Shown here in pieces: positions 1-7,595 of a stretch of DNA of 64,000 nucleotides. The notes beneath the pieces are model-generated. The model made no database searches, was not told the DNA's origin, and saw only the letters and a list, made by a program, of their open reading frames with translations. The position numbers and the translations under genes are program-made. Numbering within the stretch: position 1 is the first letter of the stretch; each line of letters begins with the position of its first letter. This DNA comes from Weissella halotolerans DSM 20190. Lineage in GTDB: Bacteria; Bacillota; Bacilli; Lactobacillales; Lactobacillaceae. Where the stretch lies: the NCBI RefSeq assembly GCF_000420365.1, contig NZ_ATUU01000005.1, forward strand, positions 1-64,000. Direction: 5' to 3'.

Positions 1-176
1 CCCCTACTAAGAGGTAGGTTTCCCACGTGTTACTCACCCGTTCGCCACTCCTTGTATAGTTCTACGTCAGTATTGAGCAAGCTCTCTAAATCAGTAGAAC
101 GACAAGGCGTTCGACTTGCATGTATTAGGCACGCCGCCAGCGTTTATCCTGAGCCAGGATCAAACTCTCATTTTGA
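1..176 (-). rRNA. rrs: 16S ribosomal RNA, 5' end (partial)
   Basis: Read on the minus strand, the segment carries the universal 16S start (GAGTTTGATCCTGGCTCAG, at about 150-168), then the AACGCTGGCGGCGTGCCTAA block and the V1 region, and runs off the left edge at the conserved ACCTACCTCTTAGTAGGGG stretch. The V1 and flanking wording recalls Weissella 16S; that genus guess is from memory. The mature 5' end is placed at about 171-178 by analogy. The rest of the rRNA operon lies outside the window. Confidence 0.95.
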
Positions 177-451
177 GAATTTGAGTAGTACTCAAATTAT
201 GTTGTTGTTTAACAGATGTTAAACGAATTTACTAGCGAATTGACTTCGCAAATGTTTGCACCACATACGTGGTGACCCTACACATTTGTTATATCGAAAC
301 GATATTCAGTTTTCAATGATCTACCGTCGTTTTTTGAAGTGGTAACCTCAAGCGACAACTTACTTATAATATCAAAAATAGAAGTTTTTGTCAACACTAT
401 TTTTGAACTATCTTTTATCGCCGCTTGAATTAATCACCGACAACTTTCAAT
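177..451 (-). other. rRNA operon leader
   Basis: This is untranslated leader between the rrn promoters and mature 16S on the minus strand. It contains no gene. It should hold the processing stem and antitermination boxes of the rRNA precursor, but I could not assign box A/B elements with confidence. The segment from 200 to 360 is AT-rich with no convincing further promoter. Confidence 0.6.
366..394 (-). promoter_or_regulatory. rrn promoter P2
   Basis: A second minus-strand promoter has TTGACA at 389-394, a 17-base spacer and TATTAT at 366-371. With the upstream copy it forms the tandem promoter pair usual for Firmicute rRNA operons. Confidence 0.85.
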
Positions 452-480
452 ACTATACACGCCTAATTTTAGATTGTCAA
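452..480 (-). promoter_or_regulatory. rrn promoter P1
   Basis: On the minus strand a perfect -35 TTGACA (475-480) is followed after exactly 17 bases by TATAGT (452-457). Spacing and hexamers are near consensus for the housekeeping sigma factor, as expected for an rRNA promoter. It lies just downstream of the ltaS terminator. Confidence 0.85.
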
Positions 481-481
481 T

Positions 482-514
482 AAAAAAAGAACAATCTCAA
501 CGATTGCTCTTTTT
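482..514 (-). terminator. Intrinsic terminator after ltaS
   Basis: The minus strand reads AGAGCAATC, a short loop, GATTGTTCT and a run of T. It directly follows the ltaS stop codon and separates the LTA operon from the rrn promoters. Confidence 0.85.
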
Positions 515-521
515 AGCATAT

Positions 522-2639
522 TTAGTCACTAGCACTTACTGCTTCTGGAATTGTTTGTGGCGCACCACCTAACTCAGGCGCATCCGTGTCATATTGGGTT
601 AACTGTCCCTTATGTTGCATCTTGACTGTCTTCTCATTGCCCTTTTGATCTGCCTTTAGCTTAGCTAAGCTATCCTTCCTAGAATAAGAATAGTCACTTC
701 GCTGAATCTTTTTGAAACCAGGCAAATTATGGAATCTCAACAGGTCCCCAGTTTGCACTTCGTCTGAATAACTTAAGGACTGATCAACATATTTTTGATC
801 TGCGTCAATAATTGATTTTGCTCGCAAGTCTTCCTTTGGATCAAACTTGGTACCTGTTGATGTGACATAGTAATTACCACCATAGTGAACATAGTCCTTG
901 GAAACAAAGCTACTATTCCTAAATGCCACAATCTGTTTATTATCTTTAGCTAGTAGGTCCTGACCAAATTGAATGTTCTGCTTGGTTGATATACCCAGTA
1001 AATGCAATATGGTTGGCATGACATCAATTTCACCACCGTAAGTATGATTAATTCCCCCTTGCAGACCATCAGCATGCACAATGAAGGGAACCTTTTGCCA
1101 GTTAGCTAAGTCATAAGCATTAACGCTCTTCTTACCTAACAGTTTTGCAATCGCCTTTGGATGATTCTCTGAGATTCCATAATGGTCACCATAGAGCACT
1201 AATAGCGAATTATCATACAAGCCAGCCTTTTTCAAGTAATTTATAAACTCACCAAAAGCCTGGTCCATATAGCGGGCTGTTTGAACATAACCATCTACTG
1301 TCTTATCACCAGTCTTAGTCTTTTCAATCGATATATTCTTACTGTCTAAGTCGTAAGGGTAATGATTGGTTACCGTTATCATCTTGGCATAAAATGGTTG
1401 CGGTAGTTGATCAAGATACGGTGCAGACTCCTTAAAGAAAAGCTTATCCTTCATGCCATAGCCAATATTGTTATCTTCCTTTTTGGCAGCCGGGAAGAAA
1501 GGTTTGCTAAAGAAATAATCATAACCCCAAGATTTATAGGTGTTATCTCGGTTCCAAAAAGTCCCCGTATCGCCATGGAAAGACGCTGTGGTATATCCTT
1601 GTTGGTCTAAAATACCAGGTACTGCTTGGTAGGTATTCGTTGTTCCGTAATTAACCATTGCCGAACCCGATGCAGTACCATAAAGGCCGGTCTCCAACAT
1701 CATTTCAGCATCGGCCGTCTTGCCCTGTCCAACTTGATTATAAAAATTATCAAATGATAATGACTGTTGGTCATGATAAAACTTGTTTAAATTAGGCGTT
1801 ACTTCTTGCCCATTTACCTTGTAATCAATCATAAACTGCTGGAATGATTCCAAATGAATAACGATCACATTCTTTCCCTTGGCCTTACCAAAGTAAAGTG
1901 GATTATTAGTGGTCTGGTTCTCCTGAACAAAGTTTTCAATCTTCTTAAGGTCATTTGACTTAGCTTTCTTCTTTAATTCTGAAGTCTGCTGTGTTTTATA
2001 AATATTGTAGGCCGCGTATTCATTAAGGCCTAGGTACTTGACAATATAATTATTATCAAAGGTTCGCGTTAATAAGCCAGAACGATCTTGAATGGCCAAC
2101 CCATAGTCAATTGCCATCAAGCAAACACCAACTAAGGATAATAAAACCGCTAACCTTTTCTGAACCCATTGACGGTCGATTTTAATAACATGAAATAGTA
2201 ACAACCCTAAAATAATAACTACATCTAAATAGACCAGAAAATCAACAGGCTTAATAATGCCACCTAAGGCCTTGGACAAATTACCACCTGCCGACTCGCC
2301 AGAGCCCATAATGTTTAATGATAAAAAATCAGAAAACTCTCGATAATAAAGAATATTTGCGAAAAGCCAAGTTGATTGGAGAGCATTCATTGCCCACATA
2401 ATCCAATAGCCTAACTTGCCCCTGAAATATAAGCCAATTCCAATTAAAATAATAGCTGTTGGCAGTGGATTTAACACCAATAGAAATTGCTGTAATAAGC
2501 CCTTGGCTCCTAATGAAAATTCCGTTTGGTAAGCCCAATAGCTTTTAGCCCAAACCAAACCAACATTAAGTAGGAAGAAGCCCACAATGCCATTAAAATC
2601 AGGCCACCACTTCTTGATGGCTCTTATAACACCTTGCAT
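522..2639 (-). CDS. ltaS: Lipoteichoic acid synthase (LtaS family)
   Basis: This membrane enzyme polymerises glycerol phosphate from phosphatidylglycerol onto a glycolipid anchor to build lipoteichoic acid on the outer face of the membrane. The 705-residue protein has about five membrane segments within residues 15-180 and an extracellular sulfatase-fold domain from about 250. Catalytic and Mn-binding residues can be placed by analogy with S. aureus LtaS: E264 in the HLESFQ motif, nucleophile T308 in GQGKTADAEMM, and D485/H486 in YGDHYG. The C-terminal tail is polar. The SD AATGAGG precedes the ATG by nine bases. It is the last gene of an operon with two glycolipid glycosyltransferases and a flippase-like protein, which supports a role as a main rather than accessory LtaS paralogue. 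Family certain; polymerase versus primase subtype inferred from context. Confidence 0.95.
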   Translation of the reverse strand: MQGVIRAIKKWWPDFNGIVGFFLLNVGLVWAKSYWAYQTEFSLGAKGLLQQFLLVLNPLPTAIILIGIGLYFRGKLGYWIMWAMNALQSTWLFANILYYREFSDFLSLNIMGSGESAGGNLSKALGGIIKPVDFLVYLDVVIILGLLLFHVIKIDRQWVQKRLAVLLSLVGVCLMAIDYGLAIQDRSGLLTRTFDNNYIVKYLGLNEYAAYNIYKTQQTSELKKKAKSNDLKKIENFVQENQTTNNPLYFGKAKGKNVIVIHLESFQQFMIDYKVNGQEVTPNLNKFYHDQQSLSFDNFYNQVGQGKTADAEMMLETGLYGTASGSAMVNYGTTNTYQAVPGILDQQGYTTASFHGDTGTFWNRDNTYKSWGYDYFFSKPFFPAAKKEDNNIGYGMKDKLFFKESAPYLDQLPQPFYAKMITVTNHYPYDLDSKNISIEKTKTGDKTVDGYVQTARYMDQAFGEFINYLKKAGLYDNSLLVLYGDHYGISENHPKAIAKLLGKKSVNAYDLANWQKVPFIVHADGLQGGINHTYGGEIDVMPTILHLLGISTKQNIQFGQDLLAKDNKQIVAFRNSSFVSKDYVHYGGNYYVTSTGTKFDPKEDLRAKSIIDADQKYVDQSLSYSDEVQTGDLLRFHNLPGFKKIQRSDYSYSRKDSLAKLKADQKGNEKTVKMQHKGQLTQYDTDAPELGGAPQTIPEAVSASD

Positions 2640-2713
2640 TTTTATCTACCTCATTCGTTATCTTCTGGCTAATCCTAATCCTACTTAGTCTAATCCAATG
2701 ACTTTAACTAAGC

Positions 2714-3709
2714 TTAAACTTTTTTGGCTGCCTGTTCCTTTTGATAGTTTGTCTTGATGTTAAATGCAAAAATTCCCAGAAACATTCCCATGTAGTAAGT
2801 AATTAAGCGCCATATCATCATAGCTAACAAGAGTGCTGCATGAGTGGGTAAAAATTGAGCGAATAATACTGAAAATCCAACTTCTGCACCACCTGCACCA
2901 CCTGGAATTGGAAATAATGAAATCACCATAAAAATAAGAATATGCAACGCCAAAACCAAGGCTAAGTTTATATGCTGACTACCAAGGGCTAATAAAATAA
3001 AATATGGAATAAGATAATAGACCATCAGTTGCACAAAGGTTAAGGCCACAGCTTTCAAAACCAGCCCCTTATTTTTTAGCATCTGTTTACTTTCTCGGTG
3101 GAAATTTTGAATTTTTTCCTCTATAAGTGGTTGCCATTCCTTAACCCGTTGAGGCACAAACCAAGCCAACCCGTTAAGCCCCCACTGCACTAACTTGTCC
3201 GCAAATTTGGGCCAAAACATGAGTAACAATAAGGCGATAATCACCAACATATGCATTAAAAAGCCCAACCATATGACGATGGCCCAGGCATGCAATTTAT
3301 CATCGACATAACCATGTCCTATTAATAAAGCGCCTATGAAGTTAAGTACAATCATTCCTTGAAAAATCACAAACTTCATCGTTAAGATGGAGCCCGCCTT
3401 GCCTGCCTCAATCCCCGATTGAATGAGAGCAATTAATTGCATCGGCTGCCCTCCGGCGGCAAACGGCGTAATTCCGTTACCCAATTGTTCGACCATGGGC
3501 ACCCGTAAGGCATCCTTGAAAGAAATAGTAGCCCCTTGATGATCCACAAACAACTTGACCACCATCGCCTCTAAACCTAAGTAAGCTAACATAGCCCCCA
3601 CGGCCACTAATAGCCACCACTGATTTGTTTGTCTTAAGCTCAAGAAAAAGCTATGCCAACTAGTAGAACGAAAGGACCAATAAAAAATGCCCACACCAAT
3701 CGCGAGCAT
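2714..3709 (-). CDS. LPG-synthase-TM / UPF0104 family membrane protein, 5' end interrupted
   Basis: This polytopic membrane protein has the glycine-rich signature of the lysylphosphatidylglycerol-synthase transmembrane family (FPIPGGAGGAEVGFSVLFAQ near residue 275). Relatives without the catalytic domain often sit beside glycolipid glycosyltransferases and may move lipids; the substrate here is unknown. The natural start appears to be ATG 3740-3742, which has an SD (GAGGTAAGCG) built into the end of the upstream glycosyltransferase. That frame hits TAG at 3713-3715 after nine codons (MTRKKMMAF). The next ATG, at 3707-3709, lies one codon past the TAG and has no SD of its own, giving 331 residues. 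The gene is therefore either translated by termination-reinitiation or weakened by a nonsense mutation or sequencing error. The rest of the frame is intact. Confidence 0.8.
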   Translation of the reverse strand: MLAIGVGIFYWSFRSTSWHSFFLSLRQTNQWWLLVAVGAMLAYLGLEAMVVKLFVDHQGATISFKDALRVPMVEQLGNGITPFAAGGQPMQLIALIQSGIEAGKAGSILTMKFVIFQGMIVLNFIGALLIGHGYVDDKLHAWAIVIWLGFLMHMLVIIALLLLMFWPKFADKLVQWGLNGLAWFVPQRVKEWQPLIEEKIQNFHRESKQMLKNKGLVLKAVALTFVQLMVYYLIPYFILLALGSQHINLALVLALHILIFMVISLFPIPGGAGGAEVGFSVLFAQFLPTHAALLLAMMIWRLITYYMGMFLGIFAFNIKTNYQKEQAAKKV

Positions 3710-3745
3710 CAGCTAAAATGCCATCATTTTTTTACGTGTCATCGC

Positions 3746-4768
3746 TTACCTCATTTTAGCTTGTTTTTCATAGAAAGCTTTCCAAATAGCAGCCACATGG
3801 TCTGCCGAATAATAATCTGATGCCGCCAATGCCTCTTTAGCCAGTTGCTTTCGCAAGGCTGGATCACGCTCAACTTGATCAAGCGCCTTTTGCATCCCCT
3901 GTCGCCCTTTAGCAGGCAGATAGTAACCATCAATAATGGCCTGGTATAAGTCTAGGTCACGCAACACAGTTGGCGTACCAGTGCTAAAGGCTTCTAACGC
4001 GGACATTGGAAATAGCTCCGTATAACTGGGGAGCAAAAACACATCCGCCAAATTGTAATAGTCATTCATACTCTCTCGAGGTACGATACCAGGAAAATCC
4101 AAGTTAGCAGGCGGGTTATCAACAACTTCCTTCAGCGCTTCATAACCAGCGGTCATCTTCCCAAATGAAAAACCGCCCACCCAGATAAAGCGCCAATTTG
4201 GATTTGCTTTTGCCAATTTAATAAAATCCCACACCCCTTTACGTTCTTGAACTTGGCCAACGCCTAGCACAATGTAGGCGTCCTCGGCTAAGCCAAATTG
4301 TTGTCTAATCCGTGCCTTTTCATCAGCTGACACCGGAAAAAAAGTGTCTTTAGAAACAAAATTAGGGATATAAGTCACTTTATCTCGTTTTACACCTAAG
4401 GCTACCAACTTATCAATAAAGGTTGGATTGACGACTACTAATTCATCCATTCGCCGGTAAAAGAGCATTACATACCAATAAAACAGCTTTTTTAAGAATT
4501 TTGGTAATGTTATGGATTCTTCTAATGTTTCTGGCAGAAAATGAACATAGCCAATTTTACGGCCACGTCCAGGCAGAAAAGTTGACAAAAAATAAGCTGG
4601 ATTAATTGTATGATAGTGGCTGATATCAGTAGGGACTAGGCTATTAAAACGCAAACTTATCTGTCCTTTAAATTTTTCCTCTAAGAGATTAACCAGCTCA
4701 CGATAGGCTGACCCAACCCCCTGACCAGGTACTGTTTCTGCAGCTGAAAACATGGTAATTTTAATCAT
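3746..4768 (-). CDS. GT4-type glycosyltransferase, probable second glycolipid glucosyltransferase
   Basis: The start is set at ATG 4766-4768 (MIKITMFSAAETVPGQGVGS), behind a strong AGGAGG and overlapping the previous gene's stop by eight bases; a much longer upstream frame exists but lies inside that gene. The 340-residue product is a GT-B fold family 4 enzyme. An N-terminal acceptor half is followed by a nucleotide-sugar half beginning near VLGVGQVQERKGVWDFI and a SYTELFPMSALEAFSTGTP motif that carries the conserved glutamates. Paired with the upstream enzyme it probably adds the second sugar to monoglycosyldiacylglycerol for the LTA anchor, as LafB- or BgsB/BgsA-type pairs do. The pairing is inferred from gene order; sugar and linkage are not determined. 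Confidence 0.85.
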   Translation of the reverse strand: MIKITMFSAAETVPGQGVGSAYRELVNLLEEKFKGQISLRFNSLVPTDISHYHTINPAYFLSTFLPGRGRKIGYVHFLPETLEESITLPKFLKKLFYWYVMLFYRRMDELVVVNPTFIDKLVALGVKRDKVTYIPNFVSKDTFFPVSADEKARIRQQFGLAEDAYIVLGVGQVQERKGVWDFIKLAKANPNWRFIWVGGFSFGKMTAGYEALKEVVDNPPANLDFPGIVPRESMNDYYNLADVFLLPSYTELFPMSALEAFSTGTPTVLRDLDLYQAIIDGYYLPAKGRQGMQKALDQVERDPALRKQLAKEALAASDYYSADHVAAIWKAFYEKQAKMR

Positions 4769-6008
4769 TATTGGACTCCCTCCTGAAAGGATGTAAAAAG
4801 GAACGCACGTATTCGGCATCGTTCTTCTCAGCAGCCTCAACATCCTCATCCTCATGATAAATAGCAAGTGCTTCTTGGTAAAAATCAAAAACGCGCTTAC
4901 CAAAAGTGACCTCATCAATCTCATGCAGAACCTGTGGTCGAACAGTTGGATCACCTAATACCTGATCTTTTTGGCTAGCTCTCAAGTAAGCCATTACTGG
5001 TTCAATTAAATCATAAGGGTCATCTACTAAGGTCCCGATGTTTTGGTCAGTAATGATATCAGTTAGATACTCACTGCGCATAGCGACAACTGGCGTCTTT
5101 GCAGTGATAGCTTCGATAAAGGTCAAGCCTTGAGTTTCGGAAACCGAAGCGGATAAGAAAACATCTCCTAACCGGTAATAACTATAGACGTCATGATGAT
5201 TCACTTCGCCAACAAAAATGACAGCATCGGTTAAGTCTAACGCAGCCGCGTGTTCCTTTAGAGCGGCCATGGCTGGTCCATCACCCACGATAACAAAACG
5301 TGCAGCCGGCAATTTAGCATGAACATGGGCAAAGGCAGAAATGGCATCATCCAGATTTTTTTCAAAGGCCACCCGACCAATTGTTACCACCACAGGTTGT
5401 TTCGCTTTTAATCCTAATTGCTTTCGTAAGGCTAAATGATGGTCATCCGTTGCAACATGGTGGATTGGAACTCCCGTTGGAATAATATCAATTGGCGCCT
5501 TAACTTTATATTTTTCTAAGGTGGCATAGGTTTGCCGAGAAGGCGCAATCACACTGGTCATCCCGTTCATATAGTAGCGGGCAATCACAGCCACACTCCT
5601 TGGTTTAATAATCTTACCATTCGCAATATAGTGCAGGTAATCCTCATAGTTCGTATGAAAAGTATGGACCGCCGGAATCTTCATTTGCCGCGCAACAAAC
5701 TTACCCATTACCCCCAAAGAAAACTCAGTTTGCGTATGAACAATATCTAACTTTAATTTCTTGGCAATTTGCAAAGCCTGAATCGCTCCCCGGTAGGTCA
5801 TACGACGTTCCTTAAACCAAATAAAGGGGAGGCTAGAAAATCGATAAACATGGGGCTCTAAGGTTCCTTTTTTTACCTTAGGATCTGTTGATGTAAAAAT
5901 GTATACTTGGTGGCCTTGCTGTTCAAGCTGTGTCTTTAAGGTCTTAATTGACGTAGCCACCCCTGAAACTTGCGGAAAATAGGTATCCGTAAATAATCCA
6001 ATATTCAT
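4761..6008 (-). CDS. GT4-type 1,2-diacylglycerol glucosyltransferase (glycolipid anchor)
   Basis: The 415-residue GT-B glycosyltransferase begins MNIGLFTDTYFPQVSGVATS, the typical start of alpha-monoglucosyldiacylglycerol synthases of Gram-positive bacteria. The donor-binding half holds VTIGRVAFEKNLDDAISAF (about 208-226) and the EX7E motif SETQGLTFIEA (E291 and E299). The family transfers glucose from UDP-glucose to diacylglycerol at the cytoplasmic face of the membrane. It is the first gene of the four-gene LTA operon, just after the pyrE terminator, with an SD (AAAGGGTGATC) before the ATG. Its stop overlaps the next start. GalU, which makes UDP-glucose, is encoded at 37.2 kb. Confidence 0.88.
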   Translation of the reverse strand: MNIGLFTDTYFPQVSGVATSIKTLKTQLEQQGHQVYIFTSTDPKVKKGTLEPHVYRFSSLPFIWFKERRMTYRGAIQALQIAKKLKLDIVHTQTEFSLGVMGKFVARQMKIPAVHTFHTNYEDYLHYIANGKIIKPRSVAVIARYYMNGMTSVIAPSRQTYATLEKYKVKAPIDIIPTGVPIHHVATDDHHLALRKQLGLKAKQPVVVTIGRVAFEKNLDDAISAFAHVHAKLPAARFVIVGDGPAMAALKEHAAALDLTDAVIFVGEVNHHDVYSYYRLGDVFLSASVSETQGLTFIEAITAKTPVVAMRSEYLTDIITDQNIGTLVDDPYDLIEPVMAYLRASQKDQVLGDPTVRPQVLHEIDEVTFGKRVFDFYQEALAIYHEDEDVEAAEKNDAEYVRSFLHPFRRESNND

Positions 6009-6079
6009 CTTAGATCACCCTTTCTAAAAATGCTTTATCAAACCATTCTAACAAATATCCCGCCTAAAATAAATTAAAC

Positions 6080-6118
6080 AAAAAAAGCCACTTATAATGA
6101 TAACCTCATCATAGTGGC
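6080..6118 (-). terminator. Intrinsic terminator of the pyr operon
   Basis: The minus strand forms a GCCACTATGATGA / TCATTATAAGTGGC stem with a loop and then seven T. It lies downstream of pyrE and upstream of the LTA operon. Confidence 0.85.
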
Positions 6119-6163
6119 AATGAAACTCAAGCATTCAGTTAGCATTGGCAATTAGTCAACCCA

Positions 6164-6799
6164 TTAGTTTGTTGTCCAACCCTGGGGATCCTGGCGCCAC
6201 GTGTTCAAGGCCAACAAATCAGCATCGGTTAAGTCATCTGCTTGCTTTGCAACATCGATTAACGTCTTGTATCCAGTTAAGGACCTAAACGTAACATGGG
6301 CTGCGGCAAAGTTTTTATCAGCTGCCGCTAATTCATAAGAAAAGATTGAAAGAACCCCTAAAACATTTCCACCGGCCCGACGAACTGCATCAACTGCCCC
6401 CAAGACAGAACCACCCGTTGAAATCAGGTCATCAATTAAGACGACTTGATCACCAGGTTGCACATTTCCTTCTATTTGTTGACCTGCTCCATGATCCTTG
6501 GGCTTTGATCGAACATAGGCCATTGGTAAATCTAGCGCATCTGCTACCCAGGCTGCATGCGGAATACCAGCTGTGGCTACCCCTGCAACAACGTTCGTAG
6601 TGGGATAGTAATGACGAATTAACGCTGCCAACCCTTGTGCGATGGTTTTCCTTACCTCTGGAAACACAATCGTTTTTCGATTATCAGTATAAATTGGACT
6701 TTTGATACCAGATGCCCAAGTAAAGGGCGCCTGTGGAGATAGTTTGATTGCCTCAATTGCTAATAAAGCTTTTGCAACCTCTGTTTGATAATCTTTCAT
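6164..6799 (-). CDS. pyrE: Orotate phosphoribosyltransferase
   Basis: PyrE joins orotate to PRPP to give orotidine 5'-phosphate in the fifth step of de novo UMP synthesis. The 211-residue protein carries the PRPP-binding motif VVLIDDLISTGGS at 119-131 and the family loop SKPKDHGAGQQIEG (about 98-111). It is the last gene of the operon, and its ATG overlaps the pyrF stop by four bases, so the two are translationally coupled. Length and motifs are normal. Confidence 0.96.
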   Translation of the reverse strand: MKDYQTEVAKALLAIEAIKLSPQAPFTWASGIKSPIYTDNRKTIVFPEVRKTIAQGLAALIRHYYPTTNVVAGVATAGIPHAAWVADALDLPMAYVRSKPKDHGAGQQIEGNVQPGDQVVLIDDLISTGGSVLGAVDAVRRAGGNVLGVLSIFSYELAAADKNFAAAHVTFRSLTGYKTLIDVAKQADDLTDADLLALNTWRQDPQGWTTN

Positions 6800-7524
6800 T
6801 TCGTTAATCCTTCCTTAAATTCAGTAACCACCTGCTGATAGGCCAACAAAGGTTCCTTAGCCTGCGTAATTGACCGTCCGACCACAATGCCATTAGCACC
6901 CTTTACCGCGGCTTCCCGCGGGGTCACTACACGAGCTTGATCACCTTGGTCATCACCTGCTAAGCGGATGCCTGGTGTAATCGATAAAAATCTATTGCCT
7001 ACAGCTTCATGAATCACTTTTGATTCATAGGCCGATGAAATCGTTCCAGCTAATCCACTATCGGCAGCCAAATGCGCCAAATGCACTACTGACTCTGTCA
7101 TTGAGGCCCTGACCAACTGAGTGGCTTGCATTGTAGTCTCAGAAAAGGACGTTAACTGCGTAATTGCTAGTACTTTAGGGGCACTTGTTTTTACTTTTTC
7201 AGCTCCGGCTTGTGCGCCAGCCATGGCAGCCATCATCATGTCTCGTCCACCAGCTGCATGAACGGTTAAATAGTCAACTTGCAATTGGGCCAAGTTACGC
7301 ACTGCCGCCTCCACAGTATGTGGAATATCATAGAGTTTTAAGTCTAAAAAGACGTCAAATCCTGCGTCTTTTAAATCACTAATCAAACTTGGACCAGCCT
7401 GATAAAACAATTCCATCCCCACTTTTACCGCCGGCCGAACGTCAGTTGGAAACAGCTTTAAAAACTGCCAGGCGGCCTGGGCATCCTTGAAATCCAAGGC
7501 AATAAATACTGGTTCTTGCATCAA
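6796..7524 (-). CDS. pyrF: Orotidine 5'-phosphate decarboxylase
   Basis: PyrF decarboxylates OMP to UMP, the last de novo step. The 242-residue TIM barrel has the catalytic array DLKLYDIPHTV at 61-71 (D61, K63, D66) and the phosphate-binding ending GANGIVVGRSIT. The start ATG-ATG is preceded by AGAAGGGGAA. There is a gap of about 70 bases after carB with no clear terminator, so it is probably cotranscribed. Confidence 0.96.
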   Translation of the reverse strand: MMQEPVFIALDFKDAQAAWQFLKLFPTDVRPAVKVGMELFYQAGPSLISDLKDAGFDVFLDLKLYDIPHTVEAAVRNLAQLQVDYLTVHAAGGRDMMMAAMAGAQAGAEKVKTSAPKVLAITQLTSFSETTMQATQLVRASMTESVVHLAHLAADSGLAGTISSAYESKVIHEAVGNRFLSITPGIRLAGDDQGDQARVVTPREAAVKGANGIVVGRSITQAKEPLLAYQQVVTEFKEGLTK

Positions 7525-7595
7525 AATTCCCCTTCTTCTTTCTTCTTATTTATATAAGTTATGTATCTAGCCGCTAAAGAGCGACTAGGTCCGGC

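Noticed and set aside
4769-4954. Longer start for the second LTA glycosyltransferase, overlapping the first by about 190 bases
   Set aside because: The extra N-terminus is out-of-frame coding sequence of the upstream gene. ATG 4766-4768 has a perfect AGGAGG and gives a normal family N-terminus.
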